The notes under the pieces: model-generated | What the model was told of the DNA's origin: nothing | The model's database searches: none | The model's input: the letters and a program-made list of their open reading frames with translations, nothing else | In this document: one piece after another, positions 44,912 to 52,088 of the stretch | Numbering within the stretch: the stretch's first letter is position 1 | Layout: every line of letters starts with the position of its first letter | Assembly (NCBI RefSeq): GCF_000721705.1 | Contig: NZ_JOJL01000055.1 | Location: 1 to 52,088, forward strand | Source: Actinoplanes subtropicus | Lineage (GTDB): Bacteria > Actinomycetota > Actinomycetes > Mycobacteriales > Micromonosporaceae | Length of the DNA: 52,088 nucleotides | Direction of reading: 5' to 3' | Program-made: the position numbers and the translations under genes

Positions 44912-45865
44912 ATGCAGGTCCCCCCGTCGGAGCCGGCCCAGCGCGCTGGGGTTGCGTTCACCGAACTCGCCATCACCGCGGACTTTGGATGGCTTTTTCG
45001 GGATCAACTGGAGAGCGACCTTGGGGTGGACGCACACGTCGAGTGCGTGATCGACGGTCTGGGCACTGGGCGACTCTTGGGCCTCCAGATAAAGACAGGT
45101 CCGTCATATTTGACGGAGAAGTCAGATGACGGCTTCGTGTATCGCCCGGACCATAAGCACGTTGACTACTGGCTCACCCATTCACTTCCCATATTGGTCG
45201 TTTTGGTCGATCTGAATGAAAGACGGGCGTGGTGGCAGACGGTTAATCGCGAAACGCTGATTTCCACCGGAAAGCATTGGAAGATGATCGTCCCCTTCGC
45301 GCAGCAACTGGTTCCGGATTGGCGGGAAGAGCTGGAAAGGCTCGCATACGCGGACCCGTACATTCTTCGACTGAGGCAGTACCAGTTAGCAAAGCAATGG
45401 ATGCAGCTACTCCACGACGGTGGCCAACTGACCTTGACGGTGGAGGAATGGGTCAACAAGTCGTCAGGCAGGGCGGCATTGAAGCTCATCGCCCAAAATC
45501 AGGACGGCGACGATCTTGGAGATCGTAGCTGGCCGTATCTGATCTTCCCCTTTGCTGACTACGCGGAGGAGTTGCCGCGTCTATTCCCTTGGGCGGACCT
45601 TCAAGTGGATGAAGACCACTACCATGACTACGACTTCGCCCAGTATGAGCTTGACTGCGGCATATGGGACTCCGAAGACGGTCGGTATTTCTATGGCGAA
45701 TCGTTCGATGAATGGCGACGTGCACAGACGTGGCACAAGCTTCGCCCGTACGAGGAGGATGGCGAGGTAGCTCACTGGCGACTTCAGTTGACACTGAATG
45801 ATGTCGGGCGCGCGTTTCTGACATTGGACCAGCAATTAACCGAGGGCCTACTTCCGCTGGCATGA
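44912..45865 (+). CDS. DUF4365 domain protein
   Basis: A 317-aa protein. The N-terminal ~140 residues match the DUF4365 pattern: RAGVAFTELAITADFGWLF, then a D...E...QxK arrangement (LGVDAHVECVIDG, LGLQIKTGP) like PD-(D/E)XK nuclease folds, then YWLTHSLPILVVLVD. The C-terminal half, rich in Trp, Tyr, Asp and Glu, is unrecognised. DUF4365 proteins occur in antiphage and mobile-element contexts. Codon use is more AT-rich than in its core neighbours, supporting horizontal gain. It is convergent with the helicase at 45977-48685; a functional link is inference. An in-frame ATG at 44879 is an alternative start. Confidence 0.78.
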   Translation: MQVPPSEPAQRAGVAFTELAITADFGWLFRDQLESDLGVDAHVECVIDGLGTGRLLGLQIKTGPSYLTEKSDDGFVYRPDHKHVDYWLTHSLPILVVLVDLNERRAWWQTVNRETLISTGKHWKMIVPFAQQLVPDWREELERLAYADPYILRLRQYQLAKQWMQLLHDGGQLTLTVEEWVNKSSGRAALKLIAQNQDGDDLGDRSWPYLIFPFADYAEELPRLFPWADLQVDEDHYHDYDFAQYELDCGIWDSEDGRYFYGESFDEWRRAQTWHKLRPYEEDGEVAHWRLQLTLNDVGRAFLTLDQQLTEGLLPLA

Positions 45866-45879
45866 GTCTTGCTCGCCCG

Positions 45880-45907
45880 GTGGGCTACATCACGCTACGT
45901 GGCCCAC
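45880..45907 (+). terminator. Hairpin between convergent DUF4365 and helicase genes
   Basis: A 9-bp stem, gtgggctac (45880-45888) with gtggcccac (45899-45907), has a 10-nt loop. It lies 15 nt after the DUF4365 stop. The symmetric position suggests use from both strands. No T tract. Confidence 0.5.
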
Positions 45908-45976
45908 GCTTGGTCATGGTGACCTGGGCACTAGATCCCGTAGGCCAGCCACGCCAAGCGATACCAATCGCCGTAG

Positions 45977-48685
45977 TCAGGGCCGCCGGGATCGGTTGAG
46001 CGGCATGAGACCGCGACGGCTTGACAGCAGGGCCACGTCCTTCGGGCTCTCAATTCGGTGAAGGCTGCGCAGGACGGCGTGCTGGGTCTCCGGCGTCCAG
46101 AAGATCCGTAGGTTCTCGCGCGCACGGGTGACGGCGGTGTAGAAGATGTTGTGCGTGATGTCGTCCTCGTTGGCGTCGGTGATGACGATCTTGACGGAGT
46201 CGTACTCGAGGCCTTGCGCCTTGTGGATCGACACGGCGTAGGCGACCTGGAACGGGACGGTGGTGTTGAGGGAGTCGTCGTCGGTGTCGCTGGTGTCGTG
46301 GTCGTAGACGCAGAAGCGCACGGTCGAGTCTTCCACCCATTCCAGTTCGCCGACGACGTCGAACTCGCTGAGCGGCCGGTCGAGTTCGACGTCGAACTGG
46401 ATCTGTCCGGGGGCCAAGGCGATGGCGACGATCCGCCCCTTCAGATTGTTGTAGATGACAGGCCGGAACCGCTCGGCCTCGTTGAACAGGACCGAATCGC
46501 CGACCTTGTAGACGGAGTCACGCCAGGTGATCGCAGGGTTCGGGTTGCTGCTCTGCAGGAATCGGTTGATGTTGTTGATGCCGTAGAGGCCGTCATAGTT
46601 CAGGCAGAGGATGATCTCGTCGTCGCGTTGGGGCTTGAACAGTGACGTGTCGAGCACGGTCGAGTAGCCGTTGCGGGCGATGACCTCGGCGATGTCGTCG
46701 TCGAGGTTGCGGACCTTGCTCCAGAAGCCGAGCAGCGAGGTGTTCGTCGTCCGGAACGGGGTGGTCAGCTCGAACGTCGAGGTGCTGGGGATGAACGAGC
46801 GGATGATGCTGAACCAGTTGCCGAACTGGATCGACTCGATCTGGTATACGTCACCGACGAGCACGAGCAACTTGAAGGACGTCTGCTCCAACACCTTCAG
46901 CAGGTCGGCGTTGCTGACGGTGCTGCACTCGTCGATGACCAGCACGTCGTACTCCACGGCGGAGACGGCCCGGTGGATGTGGCTGCTGATCGTCCGGAAG
47001 TCCGAGCCCTGCGCCGTGACCTTGCGCTTGAGATTGTTCATCGCCGGATTGGTGTGGGCGAGGAACAGCTTCGACTTGTCGTTGAAGTAGTTCGCGATGT
47101 GGTCCACCATCGTCGACTTACCTGTACCCGCCGCCCCGTAGATCAGCGCGACCTTCGACTGGCTGAACAACTGCTTCAGCGCGTCGCTCTTGAACTCGTC
47201 GTCGATGCCCCGTGGCTTCTCGCCGAGCCAGCGCTCGACCGCCGCGGTGTAGCCGTCGATCCCCGAGGATGCGAGCTTCTGCAGCTGTTCGACGATCGCG
47301 AACGTGTCGTCCTCGTAACCCTGGATGAAGACGTGCCCCTTGTCCAGGACGAGCCGCCGCCCCGCGTGCTTGTAGTAGATCTTGCTGTTGTAGGTGGTGA
47401 CCAGCGCGCCGACGTCCCCGAACCCCTCGAGATCCGCCACAGGCGTATAGAGCAACCCGCGGCGCTCGACATTGCTCTTGACATGCCGCGCGAGCAGCTC
47501 GTGCTTACGGGTGGAGACGTCGAGGCTCTCGGCCAGGTCCCAAAACCGTGGGTTGTGTCCCGGCAGCGAGGTGCAGAGGGGCATCTCGTCGAACGGGATG
47601 CAGCCGTACTGCAGATTCAAGCCGGACAGGCGGGCGCAGCCGTCCCAGCTGTACTGCCGCCTCAGCACGAGGTTGTTCATCTGCAGCATGAGGTAGCGGA
47701 TGACGTTATGGCCCGGCAGGCCCGCGCGCACGATACGGCGCGCCTCGTCCAGCGCGGCGAAGATCTGCGGCGACTTGACGAGCGCCGTGCCCTCGGCCCG
47801 CGTCGCCTGGTACTTGTCGTCAGGCATGTCGATCAGGTCGAGCAGGCTTCCGGAGCCGGCCGTCAGCCCGCGCATCAAGTAGATGTACTCCGACGAACTG
47901 ATCCGGGTCTCGGTGGGGATGTCGAACAGACGTGCGAAGTTGTCGAACTCGCACGGGCGGATCGAGACCTCCCACTCACGGATCACCGTGATCGGCATGG
48001 TCTGATCGAGCACCTCGATCGCGTCGTGCTGCAGCGTCAGCATGGCCGAGTACTTGTCGGTCATGTCGATGTCGGTGAAGGCGATGATGCGGTCGGTCTT
48101 GTTGACCTTGTTGACGGCCCGGTAGAACGTGATCTCGTAGTAGATGCCCCCGTCGACGAAGAACGGGCGGGTCTTGTGGATGTAGTACCGGGCGCGCATG
48201 CTCCCGTCGACCGGCGTCAGCCGGAGTATGTCGATCCTCGCGGCGATCTTCTCGTGGTATTCGCGCAGCGAGGGGTCGAGATCGATCGGGAACGACTCCA
48301 GGTTGGCCAATACCGAGATTCTGCAGCTGTCCTTCAGCAGGGTGCGGATACGCAGGAGATACTCGTAGTACTTGAGCATCAAGCGCTCCGACGAGTCGCC
48401 GTCCAGGGTGTAGTGGGAGGCGCTGATCTGGATGAGCTTGTGGAACTTGGCCAGGAAATTGAGCTTGGCCCTGGTCTTGACGAAGGCGAGTCCGGGATCG
48501 ACGGCAGCGTAGTTGAACTCGGCGTCGTCCCGCCCCGTGTGCAGCCGCACGGCGACGCCTTCGACCAGGTTGCGCAGCTGGGCGAGAAGGTTCTGCGACA
48601 GCAAGGCACGTTGATCCGTGAGCGAGGCGATGTTCTGGCAAATCGCCTCATCCACGCGCTGAATCTGCTCGCCGGCCGTGATCAT
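45977..48685 (-). CDS. Superfamily 1 / RecD-PIF1-like helicase with large N-terminal region
   Basis: About 902 aa. Motif I (Walker A) is YGAAGTGKSTMVDH near residue 515, motif II is VLVIDECSTVSN near 577, motif III is LVLVGDVYQIES, motif IV-like is ELTTPFRTTN, and the C-terminal motifs are VSIHKAQGLEYDSV (near 815) and FYTAVTRARENLRIFW. This is the UvrD/RecD-type AAA core. The first ~500 residues are not recognised and may carry a separate nucleic-acid or effector function. ATG 48685 is used; an upstream in-frame ATG at 48781 (MSVAEKQTRS) would add 32 poorly conserved-looking residues. Codon use differs from the core genes. A role in defence or plasmid/phage maintenance is inferred. Confidence 0.8.
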   Translation of the reverse strand: MITAGEQIQRVDEAICQNIASLTDQRALLSQNLLAQLRNLVEGVAVRLHTGRDDAEFNYAAVDPGLAFVKTRAKLNFLAKFHKLIQISASHYTLDGDSSERLMLKYYEYLLRIRTLLKDSCRISVLANLESFPIDLDPSLREYHEKIAARIDILRLTPVDGSMRARYYIHKTRPFFVDGGIYYEITFYRAVNKVNKTDRIIAFTDIDMTDKYSAMLTLQHDAIEVLDQTMPITVIREWEVSIRPCEFDNFARLFDIPTETRISSSEYIYLMRGLTAGSGSLLDLIDMPDDKYQATRAEGTALVKSPQIFAALDEARRIVRAGLPGHNVIRYLMLQMNNLVLRRQYSWDGCARLSGLNLQYGCIPFDEMPLCTSLPGHNPRFWDLAESLDVSTRKHELLARHVKSNVERRGLLYTPVADLEGFGDVGALVTTYNSKIYYKHAGRRLVLDKGHVFIQGYEDDTFAIVEQLQKLASSGIDGYTAAVERWLGEKPRGIDDEFKSDALKQLFSQSKVALIYGAAGTGKSTMVDHIANYFNDKSKLFLAHTNPAMNNLKRKVTAQGSDFRTISSHIHRAVSAVEYDVLVIDECSTVSNADLLKVLEQTSFKLLVLVGDVYQIESIQFGNWFSIIRSFIPSTSTFELTTPFRTTNTSLLGFWSKVRNLDDDIAEVIARNGYSTVLDTSLFKPQRDDEIILCLNYDGLYGINNINRFLQSSNPNPAITWRDSVYKVGDSVLFNEAERFRPVIYNNLKGRIVAIALAPGQIQFDVELDRPLSEFDVVGELEWVEDSTVRFCVYDHDTSDTDDDSLNTTVPFQVAYAVSIHKAQGLEYDSVKIVITDANEDDITHNIFYTAVTRARENLRIFWTPETQHAVLRSLHRIESPKDVALLSSRRGLMPLNRSRRP

Positions 48686-48957
48686 GGGGCTTTCCGTCTC
48701 CGTCGCTAGCGGTGATCCTGAGGTACCGCTGAAGGTAGGCGTTGAGCCTAGCGAGCGCGTCTGTTTTTCGGCCACGCTCATGATCGAGCGCTGGGCGCAT
48801 GGAATACGCGCCGCTTCACGGCTCACGATGTACTGCCGCAGGTTTGCGGCGGTCTCCGCGTTACCCGCCAACGAACCACGACGCCTTGCTGAAGGCCTCC
48901 GGTCTCGTGCGCAATGACGGAACGCTCGCGTGGGTTCGCTCGGTGGGTTCAGGTTTG

Positions 48958-48963
48958 TAGACT
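48958..48963 (+). promoter_or_regulatory. -10 box, leaderless start of the ESX-like cassette
   Basis: TAGACT, 7 nt before the ATG at 48971. It is the same hexamer as at valS and the ArsR-type gene. Confidence 0.55.
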
Positions 48964-48970
48964 GCGGCCC

Positions 48971-49312
48971 ATGGGTGACTTCCCCGAGAGTGACGCGCTG
49001 GATACCGAGCGGCTTCTCGGCGGCAAGACTGATCCGGCCCACACGTTCCCGCCGGTCGTCTACGTGCCCTGCGCGCCGGCGCAAACGGACCAGGAGTTGA
49101 CGATCGACCTGCGGGTGACCCGGGACGGCCGGCTGGCGCTGCTGGTCTACTCGGCGATGGATCGGCTGATCAAGCACTGTGGTCCGGCGCAGCCGTGGAC
49201 GGTCATGCTGACCAAAGATCTGGAGCAGGCGCGGCTGGCCACCGGCTTCGAGCTGATCCTGCTTGACCTCGACATCCCGGAGGAGCTGCGGCGCACCGGA
49301 GAGGAGATCTGA
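48971..49312 (+). CDS. SAV_915-like / SseB-like small protein
   Basis: A 113-aa acidic soluble protein. The pattern FPPVVYVPCAP...DGRLALLVYSAMDRLIKHCGP.QPW resembles actinobacterial SAV_915 or SseB-type proteins that sit beside WXG100 genes. It has no signal peptide or membrane helix. The stop TGA and the next ATG share a base (TGATG), so it is coupled to the ESX-like gene. Role unknown; possibly a secretion accessory protein. Confidence 0.65.
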   Translation: MGDFPESDALDTERLLGGKTDPAHTFPPVVYVPCAPAQTDQELTIDLRVTRDGRLALLVYSAMDRLIKHCGPAQPWTVMLTKDLEQARLATGFELILLDLDIPEELRRTGEEI

Positions 49313-49590
49313 TGGCCGGGGGAACCGATGCGGATCTGCCCGCCCTCGACTCGATGGCCAGTCGCCTGAATCAGGCCGCGGATGCCTTGGACGGGGTCGG
49401 GAAGGCCTCACCCGGGATACCGAAGGCGGGTGACGTCTCCGGGATCATGGGCGCGGCCATCGCTCACCTCACCGGCAGCGCCGGCAATATCGTGCTCGGG
49501 ATGAAGGGGGCGAGCGAGGAAGTCACCAACGCTCGCAAGGACTACGCCGCCAAGGACCAGTCGGCCGCGAACTCCTTCCGGGGGTACTGA
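49312..49590 (+). CDS. Small ESX-secretion-associated-like protein
   Basis: A 92-aa Ala/Gly-rich protein predicted to be helical: LPALDSMASRLNQAADALDG then a Gly/Pro turn, and GAAIAHLTGSAGNIVLGMKGASEEVTNARKDYAAKD (read as blocks) with a final SAANSFRGY. Size and helix-turn-helix layout fit EspC/WXG100-like type VII secretion partners, though a strict WXG is absent. It is coupled on both sides by TGATG junctions. It probably acts with the WXG protein encoded next. Confidence 0.65.
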   Translation: MAGGTDADLPALDSMASRLNQAADALDGVGKASPGIPKAGDVSGIMGAAIAHLTGSAGNIVLGMKGASEEVTNARKDYAAKDQSAANSFRGY

Positions 49591-50753
49591 TGCCGATCGA
49601 CACCCACATCGAGGGCGACCCGTCCAGCATCCGCGGCTCAGCCGACTGGCTCGGCAAATCACTGGCCACCGCGGTCGACCAGAGCGTCACGGACCTGTTC
49701 GCGGTTCGCGACCAGGCCGAGACAGGCTGGCGGGGCGACGCCGGCCCGGCCTTCCACAGCAAGATGGACACTGGTGGCCGCGACGCCGACAAGCTGCGCG
49801 CCGACGTCGACAAGGTCTCCGGCGCGTTTCACTCGTACGCCGACGACCTGACCACCGCGCAGACCGGCATGGAACGCGCCCGCGACATCGCGCGGCAGGG
49901 CGGCCTCACCCTGCAAGGCGACACGATCGTCGACCCGGGCGCGGGCCCCTCGTTGCCGACCCAGCCGGCCGCGGCAGCAACGGCCGACCAGGTGAATGCG
50001 TACAACGCGCAGGTCACCGCCTACAACGACCATCAAGCGAAGCTGACCGCGTTCGCGGAGGCCGAAGCCCAGGCGAATGCCTCCCGCAGCGTCATCAACT
50101 TCGCCAAGGACACCTTGTCGAACGTGCTCGGCGATCTGACCAGCAAGCCGTTGATCGTGGCCGCCGACTTCGCTAACGACGGGATCGTCGGCGCCCTGGC
50201 CGAGAAGCACGTCAGCATCCTGAAAGCGCAGGCGGAAGCGCTCAGGGGCGAGTCGGAGTCGCTGGTCGCGCACTATCTCAAGACGGCCGGTGGCACCGCC
50301 GAGTCGAAGGCGTTGAACCTGGCTTCGTGGGACAAGTTCCTCGAAGCCGACCAGGTGGAACGCAGCGCTCTGCGGATCGGCAGCAAGTTCGAGGCCCGGC
50401 TGCCGGTCATCGGGCTGGCGTTGACCGCGGTGGACATCGGCTATGACATCCACACGGGCAAACCGGTCGGCAAGGCGGTCATCAGCGGGGTCGGGGGCGC
50501 CCTGGCGGCGGCCGGGACCGGCATGGTGATCGGCACGATGGTCGCCGGCCCGGTCGGCACGGTCGCCGGCGCGGTCATCGGCGCGGGCGTCGGCATGCTG
50601 ACCAGCGGCGCCCTCGACGCCGCCTACGACAGGCTGGCGCCAGGTACCAAGGCGGCGATCGAGGGCGGTTTCAACGCCATCGGTCATGGTGTGGAAGACG
50701 CGGGCGAGGCCGTCGGACACACCGCCAGCAAGGTCTGGCACTCAATCTTCTGA
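49590..50753 (+). CDS. WXG-type putative secreted effector with glycine-rich hydrophobic C-terminus
   Basis: A 387-aa protein. The N-terminal ~110 residues are helical and WXG100/PPE-like, with W47-R-G49 in TGWRGDAGPAF. A middle region is rich in Ala, Gln and Asn. The C-terminal third has a hydrophobic Gly-rich stretch (about 296-345) with GxxxG-type spacing, such as GTMVAGPVGTVAGAVIGAGVG. This layout resembles type VII secretion toxins with membrane-active glycine-zipper ends, like staphylococcal TspA; similarity is architectural only. The next gene encodes a multi-pass membrane protein, a possible immunity partner. No secretion ATPase is in the window. Confidence 0.68.
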   Translation: MPIDTHIEGDPSSIRGSADWLGKSLATAVDQSVTDLFAVRDQAETGWRGDAGPAFHSKMDTGGRDADKLRADVDKVSGAFHSYADDLTTAQTGMERARDIARQGGLTLQGDTIVDPGAGPSLPTQPAAAATADQVNAYNAQVTAYNDHQAKLTAFAEAEAQANASRSVINFAKDTLSNVLGDLTSKPLIVAADFANDGIVGALAEKHVSILKAQAEALRGESESLVAHYLKTAGGTAESKALNLASWDKFLEADQVERSALRIGSKFEARLPVIGLALTAVDIGYDIHTGKPVGKAVISGVGGALAAAGTGMVIGTMVAGPVGTVAGAVIGAGVGMLTSGALDAAYDRLAPGTKAAIEGGFNAIGHGVEDAGEAVGHTASKVWHSIF

Positions 50754-50774
50754 CCACGACAAAGGCGTACGCGA

Positions 50775-51578
50775 ATGTTCCCGACCCACGAGGATCCACC
50801 AGCCGGGTGGCCGAAGGCTCATCGCACCGTGGTGCGTGTGCTGGCCGCGGCCGGCTTCGTCGTGTTGACCCTGGTCACTGCGGCGGTCGCCGCCGCCGCC
50901 ATCGCCACCGGCGAGGTTGCTGACGCGATCATCTTCGGCGTAGGCACTCTCTTGCTGGCACACCTCGCCGGCATGTCGATCAACATCATGCAGCGGCCCC
51001 GCCCCGCCGATCACCCACCGGTCACCGACGTCAACGATCAGGGGGAGACGGGTCTGAGCTTCCGGTACGCGTTCTGGCCGTACTACTGGCTGTCCGTCGT
51101 GTTCGGCCTTTTTGCGCTAGGTGCAGTCGCTTTCGCGGCTGTGATCGCCCGGCAGGCGACGCCGGCCGGATGGGTGCTCGCGATCCTTGGTCTCGCTTCC
51201 GGGGTTCTCATCGGCTGGTACCTCGTCGTGCTCCTGCGCCTGGCGCCGGGAAAGATCGTGCTGACGCCCACTGGGGTCTACCACCGTTCCCTTTTCTTGG
51301 AGCACTTCATGCCCTGGGAGGCGGTCGTTGACGTCCTGGCACGGGAGGGACCCAGCCCTTGGATCACCGTCAAAGCCCTGCCGACCAACCGGACTCGGGA
51401 ACGCCGGTACACCGGCCGGATCGGCGGCTTCGAGGGCCAGGCCCTACCGTTCATGATCGCCCGCACCCAGTGGCTCGGGGCCAACGCGCTGCCTGCATAT
51501 AAGGCAATCAAGTACTACTTCGAGCACCCTGACGAACGACGGAAGCTCGCTGAGAGTGCTCTTCACAGCAGCAGCTGA
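50775..51578 (+). CDS. Multi-pass membrane protein with C-terminal PH-like domain, candidate immunity protein
   Basis: A 267-aa protein. Four hydrophobic segments (about 18-40, 46-66, 93-118 and 124-148) are followed by a soluble ~115-residue domain (KIVLTPTGVYHRSLFLEHF, MPWEAVVDVLA) resembling bacterial PH domains. ATG 50775 has AAAGG 9 nt upstream. It starts 21 nt after the putative effector, so the two are probably one operon. Immunity is inferred from position and membrane location; no homologue is named. Confidence 0.65.
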   Translation: MFPTHEDPPAGWPKAHRTVVRVLAAAGFVVLTLVTAAVAAAAIATGEVADAIIFGVGTLLLAHLAGMSINIMQRPRPADHPPVTDVNDQGETGLSFRYAFWPYYWLSVVFGLFALGAVAFAAVIARQATPAGWVLAILGLASGVLIGWYLVVLLRLAPGKIVLTPTGVYHRSLFLEHFMPWEAVVDVLAREGPSPWITVKALPTNRTRERRYTGRIGGFEGQALPFMIARTQWLGANALPAYKAIKYYFEHPDERRKLAESALHSSS

Positions 51579-51662
51579 CTCGGCCCGCATGCCGCCCGGC
51601 AACGCATATCAGCGGCCAGTTGCAAATTTCGTGGACGGCCGATCTTGTGACTACGGAGCTCA

Positions 51663-51681
51663 CCGGCCGTTCATCGGCCGG
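51663..51681 (+). terminator. Hairpin after the membrane-protein gene
   Basis: CCGGCCG-ttcat-CGGCCGG, a perfect 7-bp stem, lies 85 nt after the 51578 stop and overlaps the end of the minus-strand fragment. Short but GC-rich. Confidence 0.4.
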
Positions 51682-51796
51682 CGTCGGCGAAGGCGACGAT
51701 CTCGTCGAGGGTATGCCGGTATCCGCCGCTGGTGTCTACCACCAACTCCGGAGCGTTGAGCTGGGCTCGGGGAAGAGAAGCCGTGGCGTACCGACT
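51671..51796 (-). pseudogene. Possible C-terminal remnant of a kinase/ATPase-like gene
   Basis: The minus-strand frame ends LNAPELVVDTSGGYRHTLDEI then VAFADAGR-stop, which looks like the tail of a P-loop kinase-type protein (VVDTSG strand). Upstream the frame loses coding character and has no credible start. Probably a decayed gene end; weakly supported. Confidence 0.25.
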
Positions 51797-52088
51797 GGAC
51801 TGCGCTGTCGCTGAGGCAGGAGTCAGCGTGCGTCGCGTCGTGCCGGGTTCTCGTCCTGTCGCCGCTGGATTCGTGCCGGGGCTGTATCGGCCGATACGCG
51901 ACACTGCATGAAACGGATATTCGCGACCTCACCGAGCAGCTGGAGACGCGAACGCCACACCAGAGATCTTGGAAAGCAGCCCTAGCTGTGGGGTGCGTTT
52001 TTCGCTGAGTGACCTTCGTGATGCATGTCGATGTCTGCCCGTTGCGGTAGCCGCTGACCGGTTGGTATGGGTTGGTGACCTGTTTCGG

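Larger units (their letters stand above)
51579..52088. other. Right-hand end: no intact gene seen
   Basis: Apart from a hairpin (51663-51681) and a short minus-strand coding-like fragment, nothing convincing is seen. Candidate frames are short and break often. No rRNA, tRNA or repeat is recognised. The comEC 3' part, holA and rpsT, which would follow comEC in related genomes, are not found here. Confidence 0.55.

Noticed and set aside
48686..49411. N-terminal extension of the helicase to 49411
   Set aside because: That part is antisense to the 48971-49312 and 49312-49590 genes and is Arg/Pro-rich without motifs. The start at 48685 is more credible.
44473..52088. Integrative element with integrase or att sites at the comEC junction
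   Set aside because: No integrase, recombinase, transposase, tRNA end or flanking direct repeat could be seen. The right edge may lie outside the window.

Overview
The window is a GC-rich actinobacterial chromosome segment. Many start codons are GTG or TTG, and TANNNT -10 boxes repeatedly sit 6-8 nt in front of start codons (leaderless genes). The gene order valS-folC-DUF4233, radical SAM pair-rne-rplU-rpmA-obgE and nadD-rsfS-gpgP-degV-comEA-comEC, together with the style of the 5S rRNA end, points to Micromonosporaceae, most like Actinoplanes. This assignment is inference; no 16S gene is present.

Layout. 1-100: the 3' end of a 5S rRNA and its terminator. 124-4969: a small membrane protein, valS and folC, the last two joined by a 21-bp tandem repeat. 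4966-12671: DUF4233, an ArsR-type regulator with a three-gene ABC-2 exporter, ndk on the minus strand, and a large Gly/Ala-repeat protein ending in a VOC (glyoxalase-fold) domain. Everything after DUF4233 in this block is flanked by two inverted copies of a ~108-bp repeat. 12705-16096: an ultrashort-stem-I T-box and class-II-like ileS. 16193-23759: a PlsC-like acyltransferase, a second membrane protein paralogous to the first gene, a PAS-GAF-SpoIIE-HATPase phosphatase with a STAS protein (partner-switching regulation), and the radical SAM / DUF2344 pair. 23894-30365: RNase E/G, a lipoprotein, L21, L27, Obg and a GNAT enzyme. 30370-34029: trpS (minus strand) with a clear Trp attenuator, and pepN divergent from it. 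34087-38919: a hybrid histidine kinase, nadD, rsfS, a chain of 26-bp repeats, gpgP, a lipoprotein and degV. 39124-44472: a hypothetical protein, a PrmC-like methyltransferase, comEA, and comEC cut off exactly where its metallo-beta-lactamase motif should begin. 44473-52088: accessory DNA, lower in GC at its left end, with a DUF4365 protein, a large SF1/RecD-like helicase, and a four-gene type VII-secretion-style cassette (SAV_915-like protein, small ESX-like protein, WXG effector with a glycine-rich hydrophobic C-terminus, membrane protein).

Most of the window is core genome: tRNA charging, folate, NAD, ribosome assembly and RNA decay. The most interesting signals are regulatory or architectural: a complete trpS attenuator with a leaderless leader peptide; intergenic spacers bridged by overlapping mini-ORFs made of tandem repeats; an inverted-repeat-flanked block holding ndk in flipped orientation; and a defence-like island abutting a broken comEC. 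All calls were made by eye from the sequence; no database search or folding program was run.
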